Shown here: positions 19,168 through 29,073 of the stretch, one piece after another
Position numbering within the stretch: position 1 is the first letter of the stretch
Layout of the letters: every line of letters begins with the position of its first letter
DNA from: CAINVV01 sp031432175
GTDB lineage: Bacteria > Bacteroidota > Bacteroidia > Bacteroidales > Prolixibacteraceae
Assembly (NCBI GenBank): GCA_964358545.1
Contig: CAYHQN010000007.1
Span: 3,963-67,962, forward strand
Direction of reading: 5' to 3'
Length of the DNA: 64,000 nucleotides
Made by a program: the position numbers and the translations under genes
Notes under the pieces: generated by a model
Databases searched by the model: none
What the model was told of the DNA's origin: nothing
What the model saw: only the letters and a program-made list of their open reading frames with translations

Positions 19168-19989
19168 ATGTCAGAAAAGATGTATGGTAAAAAAGTTTTG
19201 GTTACCGGATCAGGAACCGGTATTGGCAGAGAGGTTGCTTTGGAATTTGCCCGGCAAGGCGCTACCGTAGTCCTGCATTATGCCCATAGTGCCGATGGGG
19301 CAGTATCGGCAGTGGAAGAAATCCGGTCGGCAGGAGGTAAAGCAACAGCAATAAAAGCAGATTTGGGTGATGTAAGCCAGGCTCAAAGACTCGCATTGGA
19401 AGCGATTGAATTTCTGGGGGGTATTGACGTGCTGGTCAATAATGCCGGTATCACCATGACCCTTGAATTTGAAAAGGTGACCCCTGAACAGTTTGATAGG
19501 TTGTATAGCGTAAATGTCAGGGGGCAGTTTTTTATAACGCAGTCAATATTGCCGGCAATGATTAAAAAGGGAAGAGGAGCGGTTATTAACCTTTCTTCCG
19601 TACATGGTATAAGTGCATGCAAAGGGCATTCAGTTTATGCCGGCACCAAAGGGGCCATCATTGCCTATTCACGTGAGCTTGCTGTTGAACTGGCCCCGCT
19701 GGGCATACGGGTTAATGTCATTGCCCCGGGGGCTGTGCCTGTTGAGAACCATTTCAAAGCAGCCGGGGACATGGATCTTAGCGGGCTTGGGAAACTGATC
19801 CCATGCGGCTTTGCCGGCACACCCCTTGATATTGCCAAGGTTGCCGTGTTTCTCGCCTCAGACGATGCACGGTATATTATTGGCCAAACAATAGTCGTAG
19901 ACGGGGGTACCACTTCCTGGATGTCTTTCAGCGAAGGTTACAGTGAAATTGGCCTCCGCTTGGGGAAAGGGTATGTCCCGGGGCTATAA
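19168..19989 (+). CDS. short-chain dehydrogenase/reductase (SDR 1)
   Basis: 273 residues, classical SDR. Cofactor motif TGSGTGIG (residues 13-20), NNAG, the Ser of the catalytic set in INLSSVHG, and YAGTK with Y157/K161. The C-terminus is longer than in most (SEGYSEIGLRLGKGYVPGL), perhaps a substrate lid. A role as NAD(P)-dependent sugar dehydrogenase fits its place right after the epimerase, giving a lactone that the downstream lactonases could open. This is inference from context. Confidence 0.8.
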   Translation: MSEKMYGKKVLVTGSGTGIGREVALEFARQGATVVLHYAHSADGAVSAVEEIRSAGGKATAIKADLGDVSQAQRLALEAIEFLGGIDVLVNNAGITMTLEFEKVTPEQFDRLYSVNVRGQFFITQSILPAMIKKGRGAVINLSSVHGISACKGHSVYAGTKGAIIAYSRELAVELAPLGIRVNVIAPGAVPVENHFKAAGDMDLSGLGKLIPCGFAGTPLDIAKVAVFLASDDARYIIGQTIVVDGGTTSWMSFSEGYSEIGLRLGKGYVPGL

Positions 19990-20095
19990 AGTAATAAACA
20001 AAAAAACATGAAATACCCATGAGACAATTTTCACACTAACCGAAAATGATTAAGTGGGTATTCCATCAGACCATTGAAAAACAAAATTTAAACTG

Positions 20096-20881
20096 ATGAA
20101 AGGAAACATAAAACCGAAGGATTTTGATGGTAAGGTAGTGCTAGTGACTGGTGCCGGAAGCGGTATCGGAAAGGCAATTGCCAAAATGTTCGCTTTAGAA
20201 GGGGCATTTGTGATCGCCTGTGACATCGACCGGGTTAAGGTGAAAAATACAGAAGAAGAAATCATAAAATCAAACGGAAAGTCAATATCAAAAGATTTTG
20301 ATGTTTCTGAAGAATTTCAGGTAATGGAATCCGTTGCGCAAGTTGTGAAGAAGTATGGAGCTGTTGATATTTTAATAAATGCTGCCGGCATTATTTTTTT
20401 AGGTAAGGTAGAGGATATTTCCTCAGAGCAATGGGATAGGGTTTTAGATGTAAACCTTAAAGGTACTTTTCTTATGTCCAAAGCAGTCATACCAGGCATG
20501 AAGGAACGCAATAAAGGCTGTATTATCAATATCACGGCAGCAGCTGCAAAGACCGGCGGGATGAATGTGGGAGGAAATTATGTGGCTTCCAAAGGGGGTA
20601 TATCTTCCCTGACCATCCATTTGGCAAGACAGCTTGCCCCATTTGGAATCAGGGTAAATGGGATAAGTCCCGGCCCTGTAGACACGCCCATGCTGGGAAG
20701 TGGCAGCGAAGGTGGAGACTATAATAATGAAATGCGTGAAAATATTGTAAAATCTGTACCCCTTGGAATGGGATATCCGGAAGATATCGCTTACGGGGCG
20801 CTTTTTCTGGCTGATGAAAAGCGTGCAAGATATATCACAGGCGAGATACTGGATATTGACGGAGGCCTTTTTATGGATTGA
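20096..20881 (+). CDS. short-chain dehydrogenase/reductase (SDR 2)
   Basis: 261 residues, classical SDR with TGAGSGIG, NAAG and YVASK (Y162/K166). The C-terminal TGEILDIDGGLFMD is typical of sugar-alcohol and keto-acid SDRs. It lies 36 bases before the E1 alpha gene. A 2-keto-3-deoxy-sugar-acid dehydrogenase role would fit an oxidative deoxy-sugar route, but the sequence alone does not show this. Confidence 0.8.
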   Translation: MKGNIKPKDFDGKVVLVTGAGSGIGKAIAKMFALEGAFVIACDIDRVKVKNTEEEIIKSNGKSISKDFDVSEEFQVMESVAQVVKKYGAVDILINAAGIIFLGKVEDISSEQWDRVLDVNLKGTFLMSKAVIPGMKERNKGCIINITAAAAKTGGMNVGGNYVASKGGISSLTIHLARQLAPFGIRVNGISPGPVDTPMLGSGSEGGDYNNEMRENIVKSVPLGMGYPEDIAYGALFLADEKRARYITGEILDIDGGLFMD

Positions 20882-20916
20882 AATGACAGTGTTAATATTA
20901 CAAAACCGAATATGAT

Positions 20917-21942
20917 ATGAGCGATAAATTACCTGATAAAAAGAAGGGACAAATGGCTGATAATAACAGCCTCCTGAGAATCTATGAACAGATGTTGAGG
21001 ATCAGGCTTTTTGAACAAAAAGCGCAGGAGCTTTATGTACAGGGACTGGTCACCGGCTCAATGCATATTTATACAGGTCAGGAAGCAATCGCAGCGACAG
21101 CAGGAGAACTGCTGCGCGAAACCGATACCATAACCAGCACCCACAGGGGACACGGGCATTGCATAGCTAAAGGTGGCCAAGCAGACAAGATGATGGCAGA
21201 ACTCCTTGGAAGGAAGACCGGTTATTGCGGCGGCAAAGGGGGCAGTATGCATATGGCCGATTTTACCAGGGGTAATCTTGGTGCAAATGGTATGGTGGGC
21301 GGAGGGCTTGCCATATCAGTCGGTGCGGGGATAACAAATGCAATCATAAAAAAAAATGACAGTGTCACCATCTGCTTTTTCGGAGAAGGTGCAACAAATG
21401 AAGGCGTTTTTCACGAGTCACTTAACTTAGCTGCATTATGGAAGTTGCCGGTTATATTTCTTTGTGAAAATAATCTTTATCAGGTATTTACAAGCGTTGT
21501 GGAAAGTATGCCGGTAAAAGATGTAAGTATCAGGGCAATTTCTTACGGAATACCGGGAATTACCTGCGATGGGAATGATGTCCTTGAACTATATGATGTT
21601 TTGGATTCAGCAATTGAAAGGGCCAGAAATGGCCAGGGCCCTGTATTGATAGAAGCCAAAACGTATAGGTGGGAAGGTCACTACACAGGTGATGGCCATC
21701 ACAGAGGTGGCTATAGAAGCATCGAAGAAATTGACCAATGGAAAGCTAAAGACCCCATCGCAAGGCTGGCAAAATATATCATTGAGAATACCATCGCCGA
21801 CAGCGAATTTCTGGGAAAAATAGAGTTAGGCTTAAAGGATGAAATAGAAAAAGCTGCCCAGTTTGCAATACAAAGTCCATGGCCTGATAACGATGATCTT
21901 TATAAAGACGTTTTTTACGAAAAGGGGGAAGTAGAGAAATGA
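20917..21942 (+). CDS. thiamine-diphosphate dehydrogenase E1 alpha subunit (pyruvate/acetoin dehydrogenase type)
   Basis: 341 residues. The ThDP site is clear: GEGATNEGVFHESLNLAAL, ending in CENN, and the substrate loop TSTHRGHGHCIAKGG. Length and layout fit the AcoA/PdhA group. With the next gene it would form an alpha2beta2 E1 that decarboxylates a 2-oxoacid or cleaves an acetoin-like compound and loads the lipoyl group of the E2 at 23382. It overlaps the beta-subunit gene by 4 bases, so the two are translationally coupled. Confidence 0.85.
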   Translation: MSDKLPDKKKGQMADNNSLLRIYEQMLRIRLFEQKAQELYVQGLVTGSMHIYTGQEAIAATAGELLRETDTITSTHRGHGHCIAKGGQADKMMAELLGRKTGYCGGKGGSMHMADFTRGNLGANGMVGGGLAISVGAGITNAIIKKNDSVTICFFGEGATNEGVFHESLNLAALWKLPVIFLCENNLYQVFTSVVESMPVKDVSIRAISYGIPGITCDGNDVLELYDVLDSAIERARNGQGPVLIEAKTYRWEGHYTGDGHHRGGYRSIEEIDQWKAKDPIARLAKYIIENTIADSEFLGKIELGLKDEIEKAAQFAIQSPWPDNDDLYKDVFYEKGEVEK

Positions 21943-22919
21943 CAGTAATTAAATATTCTCAGGCAATAAGGGATGCTATTGCGGAAGAAATGCGAATAGA
22001 CCAAAATGTGTTCGTGATGGGTCAGGACGTAGAAACAATGGGTGGTGTTTTCGGTTGCACAAAAGGAATCCTTGAAGAGTTCGGACATGACCGGATCAGG
22101 AATACGCCGATTTCAGAAGCGGTTATTATCGGCGCAGGTGTCGGAGGCGCACTGACAGGTACCCGGATGCTGGTCGAGATGCAGTATGTTGATTTCATTC
22201 TCCACGCTATGGACCAGACAATTAACCAGGCAGCTAAAGTACGTTACATGACAGGCGGCAAAGCTATTGTTCCCCTGGTTATACGAGCCCAGCAAGGAAG
22301 CGGAAGAGGCAATGGGGCACAACATTCTCAGAACCTTGAAGCGTTGTTTTGCCATATGCCCGGATTAAAAGTAGTGATGCCTTCCACTCCTTATGACGCA
22401 AAAGGGTTATTAAAAACTGCTGTCAGGGATAATAATCCTATCCTGTTCTTTGAGCACAAGGTCCTCTACAACACAAAGGGTGAGGTGCCGGATACTGATT
22501 ACACGATACCCTTTGGAAAAGCCGATATCAAACGCACTGGCAAAGATGTGACTGTGATCGCGACTTCCTGGATGGTACTCAGGGCGTTGGAAGCAGCGGA
22601 CATTCTTGAGGAGCAGGGTATTGATGCGGAAATAATAGACCCGAGAACGCTGGTCCCACTGGATAAGGATACGATTATAAGTTCAGTTAAGAAAACGGGC
22701 AGGGCAGTAATTGTCCATGAAGCCCATGAGGTATGCGGCATCGGGGCGGAGATAGCATTTATCATCATGGAACTTGCGATTGACTGGCTCGATGCACCTG
22801 TAAAGCGGGTGACTTCTGCCCAGGCGCCTATACCGTACAGCAGTAAACTGGAGAAATTGACAATCCCTTCTGTGGATAGAATCGTGGATGCGGTAAAGGA
22901 GGTAATGTATATAAAATAG
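21939..22919 (+). CDS. thiamine-diphosphate dehydrogenase E1 beta subunit
   Basis: 326 residues, transketolase pyrimidine-binding domain plus transketolase C-terminal domain. Motifs: the conserved Glu in RNTPISEAVIIGAGVG, the MQYVDFILHAMDQ segment and the C-terminal EAHEVCGIGAEIA. This is the partner of the alpha subunit just upstream (ATGA overlap). The pair resembles AcoB/PdhB of acetoin and pyruvate dehydrogenase complexes. Confidence 0.85.
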   Translation: MTVIKYSQAIRDAIAEEMRIDQNVFVMGQDVETMGGVFGCTKGILEEFGHDRIRNTPISEAVIIGAGVGGALTGTRMLVEMQYVDFILHAMDQTINQAAKVRYMTGGKAIVPLVIRAQQGSGRGNGAQHSQNLEALFCHMPGLKVVMPSTPYDAKGLLKTAVRDNNPILFFEHKVLYNTKGEVPDTDYTIPFGKADIKRTGKDVTVIATSWMVLRALEAADILEEQGIDAEIIDPRTLVPLDKDTIISSVKKTGRAVIVHEAHEVCGIGAEIAFIIMELAIDWLDAPVKRVTSAQAPIPYSSKLEKLTIPSVDRIVDAVKEVMYIK

Positions 22920-22940
22920 GAGCATGCTTAAAAAAATTAT

Positions 22941-23354
22941 ATGGACATTTTTGACATAGACAAACTCCCGTACTCCGAGTTTGGCAGTATAATCAAAAGA
23001 AAGGTCAGGCTTGTAATTTCTCCTGCAACAACAGGTGAAGGGAAGGTGGCTATTGTGCATGTAAATATTCCTCCAGGAGGTATTTCTGATGGACATTTAC
23101 ACCGTGAAAGTGATGAATATATTCTTTTTGATAATGATGGTGCCGTAATCCTGGACGGGAAGAGACATGAAGTTATTAAAGGAAGCCTTGTTCACGCAGT
23201 TAAAGGTGTAATGCATGAATGTATAAATACAAGTGACAATAAGGAACTTAATCTTACCTGTGTGTTTGTTCCTCCTTTTGAACCATACGGTTCTTATCCT
23301 GAACTTATAAAAAGAACAAGGGACTTTCTGAAGGATAAAGGCACAAATGAATAA
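22941..23354 (+). CDS. cupin-domain protein 1
   Basis: 137 residues, single cupin barrel. The metal-binding histidines of cupin motif 1 are seen in DGHLHRESDEYILF and those of motif 2 in HAVKGVMHECIN. Small stand-alone cupins of this type bind or isomerise sugars or keto acids, or act as sensors. It is placed between E1 beta and E2, so it is probably linked to the same substrate. No specific reaction can be assigned. Confidence 0.65.
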   Translation: MDIFDIDKLPYSEFGSIIKRKVRLVISPATTGEGKVAIVHVNIPPGGISDGHLHRESDEYILFDNDGAVILDGKRHEVIKGSLVHAVKGVMHECINTSDNKELNLTCVFVPPFEPYGSYPELIKRTRDFLKDKGTNE

Positions 23355-23381
23355 GCGAATAACATAATAACTTAAATAAAA

Positions 23382-24596
23382 ATGACAATTGCAGTAATAA
23401 TGCCAAAGCAGGGCCAAACGGTGGAGACTTGCATTATAACCAAATGGTTTAAAAATAAAGGAGATAGTGTTTCTGTCGGTGATCTTTTGTTCTCCTACGA
23501 AACGGATAAGGCTGCTTTTGACTTTGAATCACCAGCCGATGGGATACTGCTGGATCAGTTTTTTGTGGAGGGTGCCGAAGTGCCTATTCTGACCAATGTT
23601 GCAGTGATAGGCGAAAGCGGGGAAGCGACAGCCTCTTTTAATCCTCATCAGACTGTTTCTGTAGCCTCTGATCCTCTTAATAGTCGACCTTCTGCAGAAA
23701 TTAAGGATCTGAAAATCGTTCAGAATGCCCCTGATTCCAAAATCAGGATATCTCCCAAGGCAAAACGTATTGCCGGAGAGAATGGGCTTAATTACCATAA
23801 TTTACACGGATCAGGGCCCGACGGCAGGATTATCACCAGAGATATTGAAAAAGTTTTATCTGATGCTGCTCCCAGTGCAAAAACTGTTCAAACAATGGGA
23901 GTTGAATACACTGAACAACCATTGAGCAATGTACGAAAACTTATTGCAAAGGCAATGTATGCCTCTTTGCAGAACTCCGCACAACTGACACATCACATGA
24001 GCGCTGATGTTCGCCGCCTTCTTGAGGTGAGACAAAAGATCAAAAACGAAATTTCAGCCGGTAAAAACCAACAGGATATCACCTTGAATGACATGGTTTG
24101 CTGGTGTGTGATAAGGGCGCTTGAGAAATTTCCAGACGCTAACAGCCATTTTCTTGATGACCGTATCAAAACTTTCCACAAGGTACACCTCGGTATTGCA
24201 GTTGATACACCCCGGGGATTGATGGTTCCTGCTGTAACAAATGCCAGCGACATGGATTTGGTGAAATTGTCAAAGGAACTGAAAGCCGTCGCAGCGGACT
24301 GCAGAAAAGGGAGTATCAGCCCTGAACTGCTTCAAAGCACAGCTGCCACTTTCACGATCTCAAATTTAGGGAACTATGGAGTTGAAATGTTCACCCCCAT
24401 TATCAATCTTCCACAGGCTGGAATCCTGGGCGTATGTGCGATTATCAATCGTCCCGCCGACATGGGTAATAATATATTCGGTTTCGTCCCTTATATCGGA
24501 TTATCCCTTACGTACGATCACAGGGCAATTGATGGGGGTCCGGCCACATTGTTTCTGAAAGAGATCAGGGAACAAATTGAGATTTTTAGTTACTGA
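23382..24596 (+). CDS. dihydrolipoamide acyltransferase E2 subunit
   Basis: 404 residues: an N-terminal lipoyl domain with lipoyl lysine K43 in YETDKAAFD, a flexible linker, a peripheral subunit-binding domain (RISPKAKRIAGENGL...GPDGRIITRDI), and the catalytic acyltransferase domain ending with YDHRAIDGG (HxxxDG active site). It transfers the acyl group made by E1 to CoA. No E3 (dihydrolipoamide dehydrogenase) gene is in the window, so E3 must be shared with another complex of the cell. Confidence 0.88.
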   Translation: MTIAVIMPKQGQTVETCIITKWFKNKGDSVSVGDLLFSYETDKAAFDFESPADGILLDQFFVEGAEVPILTNVAVIGESGEATASFNPHQTVSVASDPLNSRPSAEIKDLKIVQNAPDSKIRISPKAKRIAGENGLNYHNLHGSGPDGRIITRDIEKVLSDAAPSAKTVQTMGVEYTEQPLSNVRKLIAKAMYASLQNSAQLTHHMSADVRRLLEVRQKIKNEISAGKNQQDITLNDMVCWCVIRALEKFPDANSHFLDDRIKTFHKVHLGIAVDTPRGLMVPAVTNASDMDLVKLSKELKAVAADCRKGSISPELLQSTAATFTISNLGNYGVEMFTPIINLPQAGILGVCAIINRPADMGNNIFGFVPYIGLSLTYDHRAIDGGPATLFLKEIREQIEIFSY

Positions 24597-24689
24597 TGAT
24601 AATTAAGCGTTGAAAAAAGAATAGGCTTAGAAGCTTAAAAATAAGGTTATTAAGGGATTTTGAGTAATTTTAAATAGGACGCAATAAAA

Positions 24690-25475
24690 ATGAGAGTTGA
24701 TTTAAAAAATAAGGTAGTAATTATCACAGGTGCAACATCCGGTATTGGACGTGGTATGGCGTTCATCTTTGCTGATAACGGGGCGACAGTGGTGATAAAC
24801 GGTATAGATGAGGAGGGAGGAAACAAGGTTGTGGAGGAGATCAGGTCCACAGGAGGAAGGGCAATCTTTATTAAAGCCAATGTGGGCGATGCAAATGAAG
24901 CCCAGGCATTGGCAGACAAGACTATTGAAGAATTCGGAAAGATTGATATCCTTATTAACAATGCCGGAATAAATATTGGTTTGAAGGACCGGGGGCCAAT
25001 CCATGAATTTCCTGATGACATGTGGAAAAAGATCATAAATGTTGATCTTGACGGCGTCTACTATTGCAGCAAAGCAGTACTTCCTAATATGATTAAAAAT
25101 GGTTACGGAAAAATAATCAACATCAGTTCAATCGTAGGAGTGGTTCCAATGAGAAATCAATGTGCCTTCGCCGCCGCAAAAGCAGGAGTTATACACCTTA
25201 CAAAAGCAATGGCAATTGAATTGGCCTCGTCTGGGGTAAATGTGAATGTTATATGTCCAGGTTCTATTCAAGGTCCCATAATGATAGAATCCGGAATGTA
25301 CGCTGACAACAGGTTTGAAAGCATAATGTCGCATATTCCCATGAAAAAACCCGGAACACCCCAGGATATCGGATATGCAGCTCTTTATCTTGCGTCAGAT
25401 CAGGCGAACTATGTAACCGGCGCTGTGCATATCGTTGACGGGGGCTGGACCTGCGGATTTGGAAGAGATTGGTAA
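24690..25475 (+). CDS. short-chain dehydrogenase/reductase (SDR 3) with Tyr-to-Phe change
   Basis: 261 residues with cofactor motif TGATSGIG, NNAG and the catalytic Ser region INISSIVG. The usual YxxxK reads FAAAK: F160 stands in place of the catalytic tyrosine, with K164 kept. The codon is TTC, one base from TAC. The protein may be inactive as a classical dehydrogenase, use another proton donor, or have a binding role. Its position in the operon (94 bases after E2, 51 before a cupin) is the same as the active SDRs. Confidence 0.78.
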   Translation: MRVDLKNKVVIITGATSGIGRGMAFIFADNGATVVINGIDEEGGNKVVEEIRSTGGRAIFIKANVGDANEAQALADKTIEEFGKIDILINNAGINIGLKDRGPIHEFPDDMWKKIINVDLDGVYYCSKAVLPNMIKNGYGKIINISSIVGVVPMRNQCAFAAAKAGVIHLTKAMAIELASSGVNVNVICPGSIQGPIMIESGMYADNRFESIMSHIPMKKPGTPQDIGYAALYLASDQANYVTGAVHIVDGGWTCGFGRDW

Positions 25476-25525
25476 AAATGAGATCTTATTCTGAAAATAT
25501 TATTTAAATAATAAAGAGATATAAT

Positions 25526-25936
25526 ATGGGCAAAGGTAAAGTTATAAATTCATGGGAGGTAAAGTCTTTTGTTGTTGACAATACCTATTCTTCAAAGATG
25601 CTTATGGATAATATTGTTGCAGGAGGGAAGTCCATCCACATCAATGAAGGTACTTTAAAAGCAGGATGCAGTACACCAGGCGGAACACATAATGCAACAG
25701 AAATTTACTACACAGTAAAGGGTGAGGCAGTTCTTCATCTTGGGGACGAATTAATCGACCTCAAATCTGGCAGCTTGGTGTATATACCGGCAGGAGTTTT
25801 CCACGCACTTGATAATAAGAGCCAGGTTGAAGACTTTGTATTATTGACCTTCTGGGAAGATGCAAATGATAATGAACTATATCATGAACGAATAAAAGCG
25901 TGGGGGAAATCTTTTAAAACAATCAACGAAGATTAG
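25526..25936 (+). CDS. cupin-domain protein 2
   Basis: 136 residues, single cupin. Motif 1 is in the HNATEIYYTVKGEAVLH region and motif 2 in GSLVYIPAGVFHALDNK. It is not closely similar to the cupin at 22941. It lies 13 bases before a sugar transporter gene. Likely a sugar- or acid-binding or isomerising protein of the pathway; function not assignable. Confidence 0.65.
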   Translation: MGKGKVINSWEVKSFVVDNTYSSKMLMDNIVAGGKSIHINEGTLKAGCSTPGGTHNATEIYYTVKGEAVLHLGDELIDLKSGSLVYIPAGVFHALDNKSQVEDFVLLTFWEDANDNELYHERIKAWGKSFKTINED

Positions 25937-25948
25937 CAAAATAAAAAA

Positions 25949-26995
25949 ATGGAAATAATTATCGGATTAATTTTTGTCACACTTGCCGGGTTTGGCACAG
26001 GTGCAGCTGCCTGGCCCATGAAGATCATTAAAAATATTCACTTTGAACAATATGTGTTTTATAATATTCTTTTTGGCATTGTGATATATCCATGGATCAT
26101 CGTTTTAATAAATGTTCCGGATCCCATTCTTTTAATTAAAACTGTTGGGTTTAAACCATTACTTATATCCAATCTGTTAACGATGGCCTGGGGTGTTGCA
26201 AATTTATTGTATATGATTTGCGTTATTAGAATAGGGGCAGCACTCACAGGAGCTATTTTGTCTGCACTTGGAATGTCAGTCGGAGTTATTGTCCCACTTG
26301 TGTTAAAAGGTAGCGGACTATTTATCAATGCTCCAAACCTGATTTCGGTACCAGGTATTATCATTCTAATTGGGTTATTTGTAATCATTGTTGGGGTGAC
26401 ATTGGTAAGTATTGCAGGATTTGGCCGGGAAAAGATATTAGGAAGTCAAAGTAAGCAGATAAAAAAAGAACAGGCATCAGGAAATTTCCGGCAAGGATTA
26501 CTACTGGTAATAGTCGCTGGAATTCTCTCTTGCGGTCTGGGACTTGCATTTGTTTATAGTCAGGGACCAATTATTGAGGCTGTAAAGCAACAGGGAGTTG
26601 GTGAGATAACAGCAAATTTTACTGTTTGGGCATTGGTTAGTTTGGGGGGTGTTTTAATTAACCTCATGTATGCTGCCTTTATGATGACAAAGAAAAAGAC
26701 ATGGAATCTGCTTTTCGCCCGAAAGGATGAATTTTTATACGGAGCCATAATAGGTATTCAATTTATTGTTTCAATCATACTGATGGGCAGAGGAATGGTG
26801 TTACTGGGTATTCTTGGCGCATCTGTTGGTTATGGAATCCAACAGTCAATGCAGGTTGTTGGTAACCAGGTTGTAGGATTTGTGAGCGGAGAATGGAAAG
26901 GAGTAAAAGGCAAGCCAAGAAAGACAATGTATCTCGCGTTAGGCGTTATACTGATTGCCGTGATTATCCTCGCATATAGTAATACAACTGTGTAA
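25949..26995 (+). CDS. RhaT-family sugar/proton symporter 1
   Basis: 348 residues with about ten hydrophobic segments, matching the L-rhamnose-proton symporter (RhaT, DMT superfamily) layout: an opening GLIFVTLAGFGTGAAAWPMK, a central basic cytoplasmic loop (about 160-175), and a conserved WNLLFARKDEF segment. It would bring a deoxy-sugar or sugar acid across the inner membrane. A second RhaT-like gene is at 35794, so the cluster may import two compounds. Confidence 0.78.
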   Translation: MEIIIGLIFVTLAGFGTGAAAWPMKIIKNIHFEQYVFYNILFGIVIYPWIIVLINVPDPILLIKTVGFKPLLISNLLTMAWGVANLLYMICVIRIGAALTGAILSALGMSVGVIVPLVLKGSGLFINAPNLISVPGIIILIGLFVIIVGVTLVSIAGFGREKILGSQSKQIKKEQASGNFRQGLLLVIVAGILSCGLGLAFVYSQGPIIEAVKQQGVGEITANFTVWALVSLGGVLINLMYAAFMMTKKKTWNLLFARKDEFLYGAIIGIQFIVSIILMGRGMVLLGILGASVGYGIQQSMQVVGNQVVGFVSGEWKGVKGKPRKTMYLALGVILIAVIILAYSNTTV

Positions 26996-27027
26996 CAGAT
27001 ACTTATTTGAAATTTTAAATTAATAAA

Positions 27028-27741
27028 ATGGTATTTTCAGAATTTGAAAAAAAGGTAGTTCTTATTACTGGAGCTGCAGGAGGCATTGGAAGAGCACTTT
27101 GTGATAAGTTTTCAGAATACAATGCAATTGTATATCAGACAGATATTACAAAGATTGACCATCCAAATTTTATTCAGGGAGACATCTCTGATCAGGAATT
27201 CATCAATTGTCTTGTTAATCAAATAATTGAGAAAGAAAGTAGAATTGACATCCTGGTCAACAATGCAGGGATTTGTCCAAGAACAGCCTTGTTAGACATC
27301 ACTTATGATGAATGGAGAAAAGTAATGGATGTAAATTTGACTTCCGTATTTTATTTAAGTCAGGCTGTATTAAAGATAATGATCAAAAACAGATCCGGTA
27401 CAATCGTTAATCTTGCTTCAGTGGCAGGACAGGTTGGTGGAATTACTGTTGGGGCCCATTACAGCGCCAGCAAGGCTGGCATAGAATGTCTCACAAAATC
27501 GTTTGCTAAAAGTGGAGCTCAATATGGAATCCGGGTTAATGCAGTTGCACCTGGAGTAATAGATACAGCAATTCACAAAGAATCAACGCCTGAGCAAATA
27601 GGACAATATATACAATCAATTCCATTGGGAAGAATGGGTACTCCCGAAGAAGTCGCAAATATTATTTTAGTATTGGCATCGGATTTAGCTTCTTATTTAA
27701 CGGGGATTACAATTGGTATTAACGGGGGACAGAGAATGTAA
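27028..27741 (+). CDS. short-chain dehydrogenase/reductase (SDR 4)
   Basis: 237 residues, the shortest SDR of the group. TGAAGGIG, NNAGICPR, NLASVAG and YSASK are all present, so the catalytic set is complete. The loop between the cofactor motif and NNAG is short (DITKID...). It lies 49 bases before the LarA-like gene. Context suggests a role on a hydroxy-acid or sugar-acid intermediate. Confidence 0.78.
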   Translation: MVFSEFEKKVVLITGAAGGIGRALCDKFSEYNAIVYQTDITKIDHPNFIQGDISDQEFINCLVNQIIEKESRIDILVNNAGICPRTALLDITYDEWRKVMDVNLTSVFYLSQAVLKIMIKNRSGTIVNLASVAGQVGGITVGAHYSASKAGIECLTKSFAKSGAQYGIRVNAVAPGVIDTAIHKESTPEQIGQYIQSIPLGRMGTPEEVANIILVLASDLASYLTGITIGINGGQRM

Positions 27742-27789
27742 TGCTTATGATTATTCGATTGATTAACAAAATCTTAGAAAATATTTAAA

Positions 27790-29073
27790 ATGATATTTTT
27801 TTCTGAAGGAGCAGCACATTTGACGATTGATAGAGATCGTATATCAGAGCTGATAGATACAATGCTGGAGAAGCTTGGAAATTTAGGCAGGGTATTGATC
27901 CTCCCCCCTGATTTCACCCGTTACCATTCGTATGCAGGCGAAATAACAGGCATGTTATATGATAAATTAAAGAACAGCTCCTATATCGAGATTATGCCAA
28001 CTCTTGGTACTCATCTTCCACTTTCAGATTATGAATTAGACACGATGTATCTGGGAATACCACATGAAATTTTCAAAAGACATGATTGGAAGAATGACAT
28101 CGTCAGAATTGGAACAATTCCCTCTGGGATTATTAAAGAAATTACAGAAGGACTAGTCGATTTTCCTGTTCATTGCGAGGTTAATAAAACTTTGGTTGAA
28201 GGCAGGTGGGATCAGATTATATCTGTTGGTCAATTGGTTCCGCATGAGCTGGTTGGAGTTGCGAACTTTAACAAAAACATATTTATAGGCGTTGGAGGGA
28301 AAGATATAATCGATAAAACCCACTTTATAGGGGCCCTGTATGGCCTGGAAAAATTGATGGGACATATTAGCTCGCCTGTGAGAAAAGTTTTGAATTATAT
28401 GGGGGATAATTTTACAAATCAATTACCAATCTCATATATATTGACTGTTAGAGGTGTTGATGAGAATGAACAAATAGTTACTAGGGGAATATTTGCCGGA
28501 AATGATGAAGAATGCTATCTCCGGGGGGCTGCTTTATGTCAGGAAGTTAACATAAAATTACAAAAAAAAGAGTATAAAAAAGTAATAGCATACCTTGATC
28601 CGGACGAATTTAAGTCAACATGGGTTGGGAACAAAGCCATATTCAGAACCAGAATGGTTGTTGCCGATGGAGGTGAATTAATTATTCTTTGTCCCGGCAT
28701 CAATACTTTTGGAGAAGATCCTGTAAATGATCAGATTATTCGAAAATATGGATATCAAACCACTGAAAAGTTGCTTAAATCAATAGGTGAAAATATTGAT
28801 CTGGCCAATAATCTGACACCTGTTTCACATCTTATTATCAGCTCACCTGAAAAAAGATTTAAAGTAATCTACGGAGTGAAAAAAATATCACAAAAAGACA
28901 TTGAATCAGTTAACTGCAATTTTGCCGATTATGATGAAATGGCAAAAAAATATAATCCATCTACCTTAAAAGAAGGAGAAAATATTTTGCCGGACGGAGA
29001 AGAAATTTTTTATGTATCAAACCCGGCTCAAGGTTTATGGGCTGAAATAAATAGATTTAAACAAAATGATTAA
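27790..29073 (+). CDS. LarA-family (nickel-pincer) racemase/epimerase
   Basis: 427 residues. The N-terminal half contains ILPPDFTRYHS and the conserved GTHLPLSDYE. The middle has GQLVPHELVGVANF and GVGGKDIIDKTHFIG, where LarA homologues keep the His residues and the Lys that binds the pyridinium-dithiocarboxylate nickel cofactor. Known members racemise lactate or epimerise sugar acids at C2 (mannonate, gluconate, glucarate). A sugar-acid epimerase fits this operon. The cofactor genes larB, larC and larE are not in the window. It overlaps the next gene by 8 bases. Confidence 0.68.
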   Translation: MIFFSEGAAHLTIDRDRISELIDTMLEKLGNLGRVLILPPDFTRYHSYAGEITGMLYDKLKNSSYIEIMPTLGTHLPLSDYELDTMYLGIPHEIFKRHDWKNDIVRIGTIPSGIIKEITEGLVDFPVHCEVNKTLVEGRWDQIISVGQLVPHELVGVANFNKNIFIGVGGKDIIDKTHFIGALYGLEKLMGHISSPVRKVLNYMGDNFTNQLPISYILTVRGVDENEQIVTRGIFAGNDEECYLRGAALCQEVNIKLQKKEYKKVIAYLDPDEFKSTWVGNKAIFRTRMVVADGGELIILCPGINTFGEDPVNDQIIRKYGYQTTEKLLKSIGENIDLANNLTPVSHLIISSPEKRFKVIYGVKKISQKDIESVNCNFADYDEMAKKYNPSTLKEGENILPDGEEIFYVSNPAQGLWAEINRFKQND

